Part shown: positions 17,278 through 25,809 of the stretch, piece by piece
Layout: the number at the start of each line of letters is the position of its first letter
How positions within the stretch are numbered: the stretch's first letter is position 1
Origin: Streptomyces sp. BR123
GTDB lineage: Bacteria > Actinomycetota > Actinomycetes > Streptomycetales > Streptomycetaceae
Length of the DNA: 35,882 nucleotides
Assembly: GCF_013401435.1 (NCBI RefSeq)
Contig: NZ_JACBGN010000053.1
Location: 1-35,882 of the forward strand
Direction of reading: 5' to 3'
Made by a program: the position numbers and the translations under genes
The notes under the pieces: generated by a model
Seen by the model: only the letters and a program-made list of their open reading frames with translations
Database searches by the model: none
What the model was told of the DNA's origin: nothing

Positions 17278-17715
17278 TTGTCCGCTCGACGCAGAAACAC
17301 CGTGATCGCAATCTCGGCCGCCGCAGCAGTGGGCGCGCTGTCCCTGGTCGGCTGGTTCCTCTTCCAGGTCAAGGCGACTTTGGACGGCAAAGCACCCGTC
17401 TCCTGCGGCGAGGCCGTCCGGTTCGTGCGTGCCGTCGAACCGCCCGAGGGCACGCAGCACAAGCGGTGCACCAAGGGCCAGTGGCAGACCACCTGGTACA
17501 ACCTGAGCTTCCAGATCCCGCAAGCCGAGGCAGAAACGTGGTTGCGCGCCTCCTACCCCGACGCCACCGTCCGCCACTGCGCTGACGCCGATCTCTGCTC
17601 GGACGGGAGCATCGGCACGGGCAAAGACGGTCTTGCCGACCACGTGCGTGTCGAGATCCGCTTCGGGGAGCGAGGTCTGGCGCACGTGGAAATCTACGGC
17701 GGGACGTTGACGTGA
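17278..17715 (+). CDS. membrane-anchored hypothetical protein
   Basis: A 145-residue protein with a basic start (ARRRN), one hydrophobic segment at about residues 8-28 (VIAISAAAAVGALSLVGWFLF), and an extracytoplasmic domain of some 115 residues. That domain has four cysteines (SCGEAVRF, KRCTKGQW, RHCADADLCSDG), which could form two disulphides. TTG 17278 is chosen because AGGGAG lies five bases upstream; ATG 17248 and TTG 17242 are in-frame alternatives without such a site. I do not recognise the family. It has no operon partner. Confidence 0.65.
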   Translation: MSARRRNTVIAISAAAAVGALSLVGWFLFQVKATLDGKAPVSCGEAVRFVRAVEPPEGTQHKRCTKGQWQTTWYNLSFQIPQAEAETWLRASYPDATVRHCADADLCSDGSIGTGKDGLADHVRVEIRFGERGLAHVEIYGGTLT

Positions 17716-18101
17716 CCGGGCTCCGGCCCTCAGTCGCAAGGCCCGCACCCCTCAGCCACCACGCGAACCACGTGATGCCGCCATACGAATACCGAGCCTG
17801 CTCGTCCTCGTGGGCATCGCCGCCGCACTCGCCGGCTACGCGAACACAGACACGCCGGGCTGCGAACCCCAACAGGAGCCCGACGACAGCCTGCAGAGAG
17901 CCCAAGCGGCCGCAAGACGACGAGAGGCCCCCGGCACGATGTCAGGTTCCACGGCCGCCGATCCTAGTGGTCGCCGCCGACAGCGAGTGCCGGGCTGCAG
18001 CAGTGCGTCGTCGTGGCCGGAGCCATCCGGCGGCTTCCGCCGTGGCCGCCCCTCTGCCCCAGGGAGCCGGCTCCCCACGTTCCCGTCTCGGAGGATGCTC
18101 G
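17716..18101. other. gene-poor stretch
   Basis: No gene I can support. A plus-strand frame near 17790-17880 reads SLLVLVGIAAALAGYANTDTPG, which could be a decayed hydrophobic leader, but it has no start codon or ribosome site and runs on into arginine-rich nonsense. Confidence 0.45.
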
Positions 18102-18246
18102 GTCGAGTAGGAACTCGTTGCCCTCGATGTCCTGCATCACGATGCACGACTCGTTGTCGTCGTCGGCGGGCAGCAGTCGCACGCGTACCGCCGAGCGAAC
18201 CAGTGGTGCGCATTCGACCTCCAGCGTGGCCAGGCGCCGGAGGAGC
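18102..18246 (-). pseudogene. VOC (glyoxalase-like) family relic
   Basis: About 48 residues on the minus strand read RLATLEVECAPLV and VRVRLLPADDDNESCIVMQD followed by IEGNEFLLD, the closing beta-strands of many actinobacterial VOC proteins. The Glu of GNEF is the usual metal ligand. The N-terminal half is absent and the normal stop after the final Asp is lost. It is a fragment. Confidence 0.65.
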
Positions 18247-18457
18247 CGAAGCCTGATCCATCGGCCGCCTCCGGCTGGCCGGCCGCACGACACCGGCCGT
18301 CGGCTTTCTCCACCACGCCTGGCGTGGACGGTGTTCGCGGGGGGTAGCGACGCCCGTCTGACGCTCTGCCACTGCAGGACGGCACGGACGTCCCGGCAAT
18401 TGCGGCGTCCGCACCAGGTCCTCAGGCGCACGCGGCGTCGCCGGCCGTGCGGCGGCG

Positions 18458-19348
18458 TCAGGCGCACATTCGCTCCAGGGCATGCCTGACCGTCCCGCTG
18501 GGCTCGCGGGACGCGGCGCGCACCTCTCCGAGGGCGAGTACCGGCCGGACGGTGTCGACCAGGTCGATCAGCAGGTCGGCCGTCGACGCCCACAAGTACG
18601 CGCTCCAGTCGCCTCCGTCGGCCCACGGGGACAACAGGAGCAGTCGCTGTTCGTCGCCGGGACCGGCAAAGCGCCGCTGCTCCTCGCGGTCCGTTCTCGT
18701 CACAGGACGCGCCTCGAGCCGTCGTCCCAGCGTCTCGAGCTCCGCCGCGGTGACCTGCGTGGCGGTTGCCTGGAGCATGCCGGAGCCGCGGAGGAGCGCG
18801 AAGTCCCATACCCGCGTGTAGACCCACTGGGCGAACGTGTCCGCGTGCGGCAGCCAGCCGCCGGGCTGCACGCCGTCCCAGGAGAGCAGCACGGGCGGGT
18901 CTTCGGAGCCGTCCAGTTGCACGGCAAGGCAGTAGACGCCCTGGTTCTCCTGCAGGAACGGCAGCAGGTCGTGTGCCAGGGGGGCGAATTCGCGTTCCTC
19001 CTGCTCGTCCAGGTCTTCCGGCCATTCCTCGTCGTCGGTCGGCCAGTAGAACGTCTCCGGCCGGCCGAGGCTCTCGACCGGGTAGACGTGATCGGCGTGG
19101 CGCGCCGGTTCCAGGATCGTGGTCGCGGCGGCGAGGGCGTACCAGTCGCGTACCGACCGGGGAAGTGCCTGGCCGTGCTGCGCCTCCAGCGCGTCAAGTC
19201 GGGCTATGGCGGCATCCGAGCGTTCGGGGCGCGCAGCCGCCAGAGCCAGGGCGGTCGCCAGGTAGTCCATGTCCCTCAACCGTTCGTCGACGTAGCGCGT
19301 CTTTCGCACCAGCGGATCTATATCAGGCCTTGCCGACAATCGGACCAT
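18458..19348 (-). CDS. SMI1/KNR4-family-like protein
   Basis: A 296-residue soluble acidic protein. Its segment AIARLDALEAQHGQALPRSVRDWYALA matches the opening of SMI1/KNR4 (SUKH) domains, and PFLQENQGVYCLAVQLDGSEDPPVLLSWD fits their later strands. The C-terminal part (WVYTRVWDFALL, DWSAYLWASTADLLIDLVDTV) is less characteristic. Such proteins serve as immunity proteins against contact-dependent or polymorphic toxins, or have housekeeping roles. No toxin gene is visible beside it. ATG 19348 is chosen because the conserved-looking sequence begins there; the frame is open to ATG 19564 through proline- and arginine-rich sequence, so the start is uncertain. Confidence 0.65.
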   Translation of the reverse strand: MVRLSARPDIDPLVRKTRYVDERLRDMDYLATALALAAARPERSDAAIARLDALEAQHGQALPRSVRDWYALAAATTILEPARHADHVYPVESLGRPETFYWPTDDEEWPEDLDEQEEREFAPLAHDLLPFLQENQGVYCLAVQLDGSEDPPVLLSWDGVQPGGWLPHADTFAQWVYTRVWDFALLRGSGMLQATATQVTAAELETLGRRLEARPVTRTDREEQRRFAGPGDEQRLLLLSPWADGGDWSAYLWASTADLLIDLVDTVRPVLALGEVRAASREPSGTVRHALERMCA

Positions 19349-19632
19349 TGGATGATGCTGCCGCGCGGCCGCCGGCAGGGGCGTTCGCGTGTCCCGCAGG
19401 CGGCCGGGCTCCGGGCCGACTTCCCAGGGACGGGGCAGCGGCTGGGGTGCTGTCCGTGAGGGGCGGGGTCCGTAGGTCCCACTCCGGGGAGGCTGGAAAG
19501 GGCTCCTCATTCCTTGTCGCCCCGGTCCCGCACTCCCCGTCGGTGTCCGGTCGGTGGTGACCATCAGCCGGGCGGCGAGGGTCCGCTCGGTCCGGACGGT
19601 CCGATCTGCGTGGGGCTTGAGAGGATCACGCC

Positions 19633-20075
19633 ATGGTGGACAAGGACGATCAGCTGACCCAGGTCGCGTTCGGTGTGGCGGAGGCGACGGACGAGGCTCG
19701 TGACCAGGCCCTGCGAGAACTCGAAGCCGACAGCGCTCTGCACGCGAAGTGGATCTCGGGGTTGGCCACGAATCGGTCGGCTCCGGATGACATTCTGCGC
19801 CGCGTGTTCACGCTGGATCCCTTGCCCGACGGCGTCCTGCACTGGCTCCGTCACTGTTGCCTTGCGCCCGTCGCGGTGAAAGCCGCCGTCACCCACCCAG
19901 ACCCCCTGCTCCGCAAAAGCGTCACGGAGAACAGCTTCCTGCCGCCGGACGCGCTCGCCCTGCTCACCGAAGACCCGGACCCCGGAGTGCGGTGGAGGGC
20001 CGTGATGATGGCGAGCGAGCGCAACGTCACCCTTCCGACGGAGCTTGCGGTACGGCTCGCCACTGGGCCCGACGC
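19633..20075 (+). pseudogene. leucine-rich-repeat-variant/HEAT-like protein, C-terminally truncated
   Basis: From ATG 19633 (GAGAGGA-like site upstream) about 147 residues form an alpha-helical repeat protein: RSAPDDILRRVFTLDPLPD, HPDPLLRKSVTENSFLPPDA and ALLTEDPDPGVRWRAVMMAS. The repeating (P/S)xxLxxxLxxxPDPxVR pattern is that of LRV/HEAT-like repeats. After about 20075 the frame remains open to 20478 but reads the antisense of a truncated VOC gene, so the natural C-terminus has been lost. The partner or role of such repeat proteins is not known here. It could still be made as a 281-residue chimera. Confidence 0.65.
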
Positions 20076-20328
20076 CGTCAAGGTCGGCGGCGGCCACCGC
20101 GATCCGCAGGTGCGCCTGCTGGGAGTCCTCCGGCCGGAGCCAACTCGGCGGCGCGAAACCGGCATCACGGCGGCATGCGATCCTGACGCCGGCCGCGCCC
20201 ACCACTTCCACACCGTCCGAGGAGGGGTCGGGCCGGACGTCTGCGCCCAGCAGGTCGGCGTAGAACTGCGCCAGGGCCTTGGGGTCGGCGCAGTCGAGGG
20301 CGATTACGGGCATCTTCTGCACGGTCAT
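20071..20328 (-). pseudogene. VOC (glyoxalase-like) protein, C-terminally truncated
   Basis: From ATG 20328 the minus strand encodes 86 good residues: MTVQKMPVIALDCADP, ALAQFYADLLGADVRPD, VRIACRRDAGFAPPSW and QQAHLRIAVAAADLDG. This is the N-terminal beta-alpha-beta-beta-beta module of a VOC protein. The sequence then enters the antisense of the repeat-protein gene, so the second module is missing. The two genes are truncated into each other at about 20075, presumably by one deletion. Confidence 0.8.
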
Positions 20329-20478
20329 GCCGCGCGTCTGCCCCGCGTGTCCGCGCGCACACGGCCCCTCGCATCGCGCAAGCTCGCTGCCCCGACCGCC
20401 CACCGCCACGGGCTCCGCGACCCAGACTTCGCCGCGCTCGCTGCCTTCGCCGCCCGCTGCGAGGCCGCAGCGGCCTGA

Positions 20479-20814
20479 TGGACGGCCGACCGGGAGGAGA
20501 AGCGCCCGGCCGGCATCGGCTTCGAACGAGGGCTCGGCCGGGCCGTTCGAGGCTCGCACGCCAAGCGCCGGCGCCACCCGGCGGCCCCGGTACGGCTCGG
20601 ACGCACCGGACGGAGCACCGGACCAGCTGTACGCGCCGGCGTACTCCTGCGTCCAGAGGTGACTGCAACCCTTCCGCACGGCCACAGTTCGAGGAGTTTC
20701 GAAAGGCTGTCCCCGGCTGAGGCGGTCGCCCCAGACTTCCGGTGCGCGGTGGCGGGAAGTCGGACACCGGCCCTTGCCGCCTCGCCGACGACAGGACCTC
20801 GTCAAGGGAGAAAC
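20479..20814. other. gene-free stretch upstream of a secreted protein gene
   Basis: No supported coding sequence. It presumably contains the promoter of the gene at 20815, but no clear -35/-10 pair was found. Confidence 0.45.
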
Positions 20815-21183
20815 ATGACCAAGTTTCGTACAGGGGCGATGAAAGCCGGCCTGGCGGCGCTGGCCCTCGGCGCGTCGCTCGCGCTGACAACGCCCACTGC
20901 GTCCGCCGGGGAACTCGCATCCGGCTGTTGGAACACCGGCCGCTGGTACTGCGAGAACGTCTACGGCGCCCCGGTGTACCAGTCGCGGTACGGCGGCGAA
21001 ATCGTGGGCTACATGTACACGACCACCAGCTGGTTCGAGTGCCGTACCGACTACGGGGACTACGTCGGCGGGCCGCACCCGAACCGGTGGTTGTGGACCC
21101 AGGCCGACAACGGCAAGTGGGGCTACATGCGGGACATCGACGTCTACAGCGAGACCGACCCGCTTCCCACCTGCCCGGCGTAG
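20815..21183 (+). CDS. small secreted protein, SH3-like
   Basis: A 122-residue exported protein. It has a classic signal peptide: a basic start, the hydrophobic core AGLAALALGASLALTT, and cleavage expected after TASA near residue 31. The mature part of about 90 residues is rich in aromatic residues, with WYCENVYGAPVYQSRYGGEI, YMYTTTSWFECRTD and GKWGYMRDIDVYSETD, and has four cysteines. The pattern of short beta strands and G(K/R)WGYM resembles secreted bacterial SH3-type proteins of Streptomyces. ATG 20815 has a strong AAGGGAG site. The gene stands alone. Confidence 0.8.
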   Translation: MTKFRTGAMKAGLAALALGASLALTTPTASAGELASGCWNTGRWYCENVYGAPVYQSRYGGEIVGYMYTTTSWFECRTDYGDYVGGPHPNRWLWTQADNGKWGYMRDIDVYSETDPLPTCPA

Positions 21184-21325
21184 TCCGCTGCTCACCAGGC
21201 GGGCGGTGCGGAGCCTCGGTGCGCCGCCCGCCCGTCCCGAGCGCGATCGTCCTTCATGCGGGCGGCCTCCGCTCGCCGGGCTCACAGGCCGTGTGGTGCG
21301 GGGGTCCGGAGGGCACATGCCGGCC

Positions 21326-22357
21326 TCAGAGGCGGCCGGATCCCCGGTCTGCCGGGGGGTGAGGTGCGGCGAGGAGCAAGGTCAGGGCCGTGCCGCGCTC
21401 GGTCGGCAGCAGCCGCACCTCCCTGCCGTGGCGTTCGCGGCGCAGCAGTCCGGCCGCCGCCAGGTGCCGGCAGTGGTAGGTCGCGGTGCTGACACCGATG
21501 TGGAGGTGGCCGGCGAGGCCGCTGACCGTCGGTGCGTTGGGCAGGTGGCGCAGGATCTCCGCGCGCACCGGCCCCAGAACGAGCGACAGCCCGTCGGCCG
21601 GGGCCGGGCCGTCGTGCCTGTCGCGGCGCCCGGTGATATTGCCCAGCCCCGGCACCGGATAGCCGATCCAGAGGACGTCGTCGCGATCGGCCCCGTACAT
21701 GCTGGCTCTGTGACCGGAGGCCAGCGGCACCAGGACGAGGGGCCGCCGACTGAGGTCGGTGAGGTGACCGGGGCAAGGGTGGGGCAGGCGTAACCTGCCG
21801 TCCGCGTAGCGGACCTCGCCGTCCAGACCGGCCAGCAGCCCGTCGAGCCCACCGGTGACCGCAGCGATGCCGATCCGCTCCGTCTCCCGGCCGATGAGCG
21901 CGTCCGCCCGCCGCCACACGGGGGCGAAGGCCTCCCAGGCTGATCCGACGAGTTCACGGTACGCGGCGAGGAACCCGGGAGGGTCGTCCAGCAGGCCCCG
22001 CCAGCCCGGAGGCGGCGAGGCCCGGTGGAACGCGGCCACCTCGGACGCCACCAGGTCGGGGTCCACCGCCTCCAGCTCCCCGGCCGGCGTCCGGGTGTCC
22101 GGGGAACCCACATCGTCCACCAGGGCCAGCCGGTCGGGGATCCAGCAGTGGCGGGAGCCGAGCATGGGCCCGACCACAGCCGCCGCCCGCGGACCGATGG
22201 CGCCCCGGACGGCGTCGCGCCACGCGGGGGGCACTGCGTGGGCGTGGCCTCCGAAGACGTCCTTGAGAACGGAGAAGAGGGTTGCCCCGGGATGGCGGCT
22301 CACCCTGACGTTGATCTGCTCCACGGCTCCCAGCCGCACCGTTCGATCGGCCGACAT
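21326..22357 (-). CDS. ArsR-type transcriptional regulator with DUF5937-like N-terminus
   Basis: A 343-residue cytoplasmic protein. The N-terminal 250 residues (VRVSRHPGATLFSVLKDVF, GWRGLLDDPPGFLAAYRELV, RPLVLVPLASGHRASMYG) match the DUF5937 type found in Streptomyces regulators. The C-terminal 80 residues form a winged helix: LGPVRAEILRHLPNAPTVSGLAGHLHIGVSTATYHCRHLAAAGLL, with the ArsR-like recognition helix STATYHCRHL. No metal-binding cysteine cluster is visible, so the signal is unlikely to be a classic heavy metal. It is intact and flanked by unrelated genes. No operator was identified. Confidence 0.85.
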   Translation of the reverse strand: MSADRTVRLGAVEQINVRVSRHPGATLFSVLKDVFGGHAHAVPPAWRDAVRGAIGPRAAAVVGPMLGSRHCWIPDRLALVDDVGSPDTRTPAGELEAVDPDLVASEVAAFHRASPPPGWRGLLDDPPGFLAAYRELVGSAWEAFAPVWRRADALIGRETERIGIAAVTGGLDGLLAGLDGEVRYADGRLRLPHPCPGHLTDLSRRPLVLVPLASGHRASMYGADRDDVLWIGYPVPGLGNITGRRDRHDGPAPADGLSLVLGPVRAEILRHLPNAPTVSGLAGHLHIGVSTATYHCRHLAAAGLLRRERHGREVRLLPTERGTALTLLLAAPHPPADRGSGRL

Positions 22358-22501
22358 GCGCTCCCCCAGGTGTCAGCGGCCCTTCGAGGGTATGCGAGAC
22401 CGCCCCAAGGGCGGGCCTTCACGGCGGCCGTCGGCTGTCCTCGGCCGCACGGTCCGAGCGGGCCGCCGGCATCGAAGGCGGCCGAGGACGAAGAGCGCGG
22501 G

Positions 22502-23113
22502 TCACGCCCCGGTACGTTCGACGGTGGACAGCACGCGCACCAGTGCCGGCGTTGCGGGGGCCGATCCGAATCCGAAGCGCACGGGCGGGACGACCGGGGT
22601 GAGCGGGCCGAGGTCGGCCTCGTCGAAGGACACGTCGGCGGCGATGATCGGCCACAGGTCGGTGGCCGCGTACCACTGCCGGTATCCGGGCCGCGAGCTG
22701 CCCCGGGTCCGTACGCCGGCCATCAGGCGTGCGGGCACGTCCGCCACGGCCGCCCACAGCGGCTGCCGGGCCAGCGGCCGCGGGACAGCCCGCAGCGCCA
22801 GGCCGAGGGCTCTGCGGCGGCCGACACGGAAGCACAGGACCAGGGGTCCCGCCGCGATGTCCCACACCCTGCCGTTCCTGTGCACCCTCACCGGCCCCGT
22901 GCGGACCTCGTCGAAGTGATAGACGCCCGCGATGTACTCGGCGGTCCGGGTGGTGGGCGCCAGCAGCATGCGGTGGCCGTCACGGCACTCCAGCATCACG
23001 TCACTGAACGGCCCCAAGGGCGAACGGGGCCAGTGGCCGACGACGACGCGCGTGCCGGACCCCGTTCCGACGGCTGCGATCCAGCCATCGAACGTCAGCC
23101 GTTCACATCCCAC
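22502..23113 (-). CDS. conserved hypothetical protein
   Basis: A 203-residue soluble protein: RLTFDGWIAAVGTGSGTRVVVGHW, GPFSDVMLECRDGHRMLLAPT, EYIAGVYHFDEVRTGPVRV, PLVLCFRVGRRRALGLALRAVP, GYRQWYAATDLWPI and VPPVRFGFGSAPATPALVRVL. It looks like a conserved actinobacterial protein of unknown function, with no recognised catalytic motif. GTG 23113 is chosen because family-like sequence begins there, with a G-rich stretch just before it; the frame is open upstream into an IS relic. It lies 145 bases past the start of the regulator, on the same strand. Confidence 0.7.
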   Translation of the reverse strand: MGCERLTFDGWIAAVGTGSGTRVVVGHWPRSPLGPFSDVMLECRDGHRMLLAPTTRTAEYIAGVYHFDEVRTGPVRVHRNGRVWDIAAGPLVLCFRVGRRRALGLALRAVPRPLARQPLWAAVADVPARLMAGVRTRGSSRPGYRQWYAATDLWPIIAADVSFDEADLGPLTPVVPPVRFGFGSAPATPALVRVLSTVERTGA

Positions 23114-23469
23114 TCCCCCTGAGTACCCCCTTGCGCGGCTGCCCATACGAGGCGCGGCCGGTGTCATCGGGCCGGTGCGCCCGTGCCGGGCGTTGTGGGG
23201 GTATCGCCGAGACAAGCGCCAACCCCGCCAGCAGTTGATCTTGAGGGGCTGCTCGCTCGGCATCGCCGGGAGAAACCGATATCGGCTCGGGCGGCGGACG
23301 GCGAGGGTCGCGTTCGGCAAGGTGCCGGGCGACGGTCGACGCCGGGGCGGGCGTAGCGCTCCAGAGAGCGGACGGAGGGCCGGGAGCGGGCCAGCAGCAT
23401 CGGGTGGAGGTGCCGCCTTCGGCGTCGTGGGTGACCACTCCGACGCGTGACGTCCGGACGGCTCACACC
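23114..23469. other. gene-poor stretch beside an IS relic
   Basis: No supported gene. The frames read proline- and arginine-rich sequence. It may hold degraded remains of the IS5-type element whose N-terminal piece lies at 23470-23604, but no conserved DDE motif could be read. Confidence 0.45.
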
Positions 23470-23604
23470 CCGCAGGCAACCACGGTCGTCCAGTGGCAGC
23501 CGGCCGGGATGGCGCGGACGCCGCTGCCTGACCGGCAGCAACGGCTTGATCCGCCCCCACAGGTCATCCGGCACCGTCCACGGAGGACCGTTCCCCTTCC
23601 CCAT
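23470..23604 (-). pseudogene. IS5-type transposase N-terminal fragment
   Basis: About 45 residues on the minus strand, MGKGNGPPWTVPDDLWGRI, then KPLLPVRQRRPRHPGR and PLDDRGCLRGV, match the N-terminal domain of Streptomyces IS5-type transposases, in which W-x-x-I-x-P-L-L-P leads to H-P-G-R-x-x-L-D-D-R. The sequence then loses similarity. It differs from the IS5 relic at 12479, so a separate insertion is likely. Confidence 0.7.
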
Positions 23605-23869
23605 GACTCGCTCAACGAGCCAGCCAGGAAGGGTATATGGCTACGACCAGGCTTTCTGTCAGGTGCTCTTCAGCCATCATCCGCGCACGAAGGCAGGCCA
23701 AGAGGTCAACGCCTCCTGCACCCCTGCCGGGCACTCCACCGGCCCTGCCCCGGAATTCTCGGAGGCCAAGAGCGCCTCAGGGTGCGGCTGCCCGACGACC
23801 CTCGCTGGTGCAGGCGACGGTCGGTCAGGCGAGCAACGCGGGCAGGGTCTGGGTGGTGTGATCGAGAAC

Positions 23870-24655
23870 TCAGCCGTCCGTGGGCGGTGCGTCGTGGTAG
23901 GGGTTGCGTGGTGGGGCGACGGGCTTCAGGGACCCGACCTGCATGGTCGGGACGGGGTTCTCGACGGGGACGTGCTTGGCGGTCACGACGCCCGTGACCT
24001 CGACCCAGGTGTCGTTGCCGGGCGCCTTCACCCCGTGCATCTCCACGCGCAGGATCCGCGCGTCGGCCGCGCAGCAGCTGAGCTTCAGGCGATTGAGGTA
24101 CCAGGTGTCCGCGCTCTTACCGGCGGAGGCAAACCCCAGCAGCCGGACCTCGCGGCCGTCCAGGGTCTTCGGCGCGTGCGCGGAGCGTCCGATGAACTCC
24201 TCCAGGGCCATGGGGGTGACCGGCGCGTCCGCCAGATCCTCGTAGCCGGTCTGCTCGACGCCGGACGCGGCCCCGTTCCGGGAGGCCGTGTACGAGCCCA
24301 GCGCCGGCGGGGCGACGAACATCAGGGTGAGGGCGGGTGCGGCAAGGAGCCAGGCGACGTGCTTGGCACCCCCGTGTCCGTACGCGTGGTGGTCGCACCC
24401 TTCCAGGTCGTCGCCCGTCGTCTCCCGCAGGCGGCGCACCAGCTCGACTCCCAGGCCCGCGAAGCCCAGGGCGACCAGCAAGACCCCGGACACGACGAGG
24501 TACGGCCACATCCCTTCCTTCACGTACCGGAGGTAGACGTCGCTGGGCACGGTGATGTGGAGCAGGCCCACGCCGGTCAGCACCAGCAGCAGGGGCGAAC
24601 CGAGTCCGCTCAGCAGGCGCTCGTGTTCCACGTCGGCGGCTGGTCGTCCGGTCAC
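23870..24655 (-). CDS. TIGR03943-type membrane protein, partner of the upstream permease
   Basis: A 261-residue protein. The N-terminal half has three or so membrane helices (LLLVLTGVGLLHITVP, YLVVSGVLLVALGFAGLGVELV, WLLAAPALTLMFVAPPALG) and a His-rich loop, CDHHAYGHGG. The C-terminal half is an extracytoplasmic domain with LDGREVRLLGFASAG, WYLNRLKLSCCAADARI and WVEVTGVVTAKHV, typical of the DUF1980/YcgQ type. GTG 24655 overlaps the stop of the upstream gene by four bases (GTGA), so the two are coupled. Pairs like this are thought to move or handle a metal, and in Bacillus the ycgR-ycgQ pair is zinc-regulated. The CC pair and His-rich loop would fit metal handling. Confidence 0.85.
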   Translation of the reverse strand: MTGRPAADVEHERLLSGLGSPLLLVLTGVGLLHITVPSDVYLRYVKEGMWPYLVVSGVLLVALGFAGLGVELVRRLRETTGDDLEGCDHHAYGHGGAKHVAWLLAAPALTLMFVAPPALGSYTASRNGAASGVEQTGYEDLADAPVTPMALEEFIGRSAHAPKTLDGREVRLLGFASAGKSADTWYLNRLKLSCCAADARILRVEMHGVKAPGNDTWVEVTGVVTAKHVPVENPVPTMQVGSLKPVAPPRNPYHDAPPTDG

Positions 24656-25701
24656 AGGAGTACACCTCCGACAAGTACGCAGCACAAGATCGCCACGACG
24701 AACGTGGCGGCGCAGAACCGCACCGCGAACGCCCGCCCGAAGGCCCCCGACTGCAGGGCGATCAGTTTCATGTCGACCATCGGGCCCACCACCATGAAGG
24801 CGAGGCGGGCGGTGGGCGAGAAGCCGGTGAGCGAGGCCGCCACGAACGCGTCCGCCTCCGAGCACACCGAGAGGAGGACCGCGAGCGCCGCTGCCACGAG
24901 GATGCCCAGCCACGGAGACTCGGAGAAGGCTTCCAGGACGGACGGCGGTACGAGGACGTTGAAGGTTGCGGCGGCCATGGCGCCGATCACCAGGAAGCCG
25001 CCCGCCTGCAGGAAGTCGTGCTGCAGCCCGCGCCGGAAGGCCTCCAGCCGGCCCCCGCCGGGCGCGTGCTGCGCGTGCCGCGCCGGCAGCCGCAGCCACT
25101 CCTCACGCCCCCACCGGATCCACAGCCATCCCATGACGACAGAGGTGACGAGCGAGGCACCAAACCGCGCTGCCACCATCTCCGGCTTGCCGGGGAACGC
25201 GATCGCCGTCGAGACGAGCACCACCGGGTTCACGGCGGGCGCGGCGAGCAGGAACGTCAGGGCCGCGGCGGGAGCCACGCCCCGGCGCATCAGACTGCCC
25301 GCGACCGGCACCGAGGCGCACTCGCACCCCGGCAGCACCACTCCGGCGGCGCCGGCCACCGGCACAGCGAGGACGGGGTTGCGAGGCAGGACCTTGGAGA
25401 AGACCCGAGCGGGGATGAACGCGCCGATGGCCGCCGAGACGACGGTGCCCAGAAGCAGGAACGGCACGCCCTGCACGACGATGGCCACCAGCAGCGTGCG
25501 CCACGCCCCGAACGCCGCGAGCCCGGACAGTCGCTCCGCCCACGGTCCGGCAAGCACCGCGACCACCACGGCCCCGACCAGGACCGAGCCGACCGCCCCG
25601 GTCCCCGCCCGGCGCCGCCGCTTCGAGTCGCTCCCACCGCCATCCAGGTCGAAAGGACATGGTGGCGGCGCCGTCGCCGCTCGCGCCGAGCCCTCGACCA
25701 C
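24652..25701 (-). CDS. DUF318-type permease (YcgR/YraQ-like)
   Basis: A 349-residue polytopic membrane protein with about eight helices in two repeats. Hallmarks of the DUF318 permease family are PGCECASVPVAGSLMRRG in the first half and LSVCSEADAFVAASL followed by GPMVDMKLIALQSG in the second. Substrates of the family are uncertain; metal or arsenical efflux has been proposed for relatives. GTG 25701 is chosen because GGAGAGG lies six bases upstream. The frame is open to TTG 25800, but that start would sit inside a Zur-like box. The gene is coupled by a 4-base overlap to the DUF1980-type partner. Confidence 0.88.
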   Translation of the reverse strand: MVEGSARAATAPPPCPFDLDGGGSDSKRRRRAGTGAVGSVLVGAVVVAVLAGPWAERLSGLAAFGAWRTLLVAIVVQGVPFLLLGTVVSAAIGAFIPARVFSKVLPRNPVLAVPVAGAAGVVLPGCECASVPVAGSLMRRGVAPAAALTFLLAAPAVNPVVLVSTAIAFPGKPEMVAARFGASLVTSVVMGWLWIRWGREEWLRLPARHAQHAPGGGRLEAFRRGLQHDFLQAGGFLVIGAMAAATFNVLVPPSVLEAFSESPWLGILVAAALAVLLSVCSEADAFVAASLTGFSPTARLAFMVVGPMVDMKLIALQSGAFGRAFAVRFCAATFVVAILCCVLVGGVLL

Positions 25702-25794
25702 GCCGCACCTCTCCGTCTTCGTTCCCCCGGGGCGCGGCGGAACGCGCCCGGCCCGCCCGAGGTGGCCCGGCGGAAGCGGGCACACACTAGCCGA

Positions 25795-25809
25795 CGACAA
25801 TCATATTCA
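25795..25809 (-). promoter_or_regulatory. Zur-like box
   Basis: Read on the minus strand, TGAATATGATTGTCG matches the actinobacterial Zur consensus TGANAATGATTNTCA at 11 of 13 defined positions. It lies 94 bases upstream of the permease start and is unusually AT-rich for the area. It also contains the stop codon of the upstream ABC relic, so chance cannot be excluded. Zinc-dependent repression of the permease pair is the inference. Confidence 0.5.
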
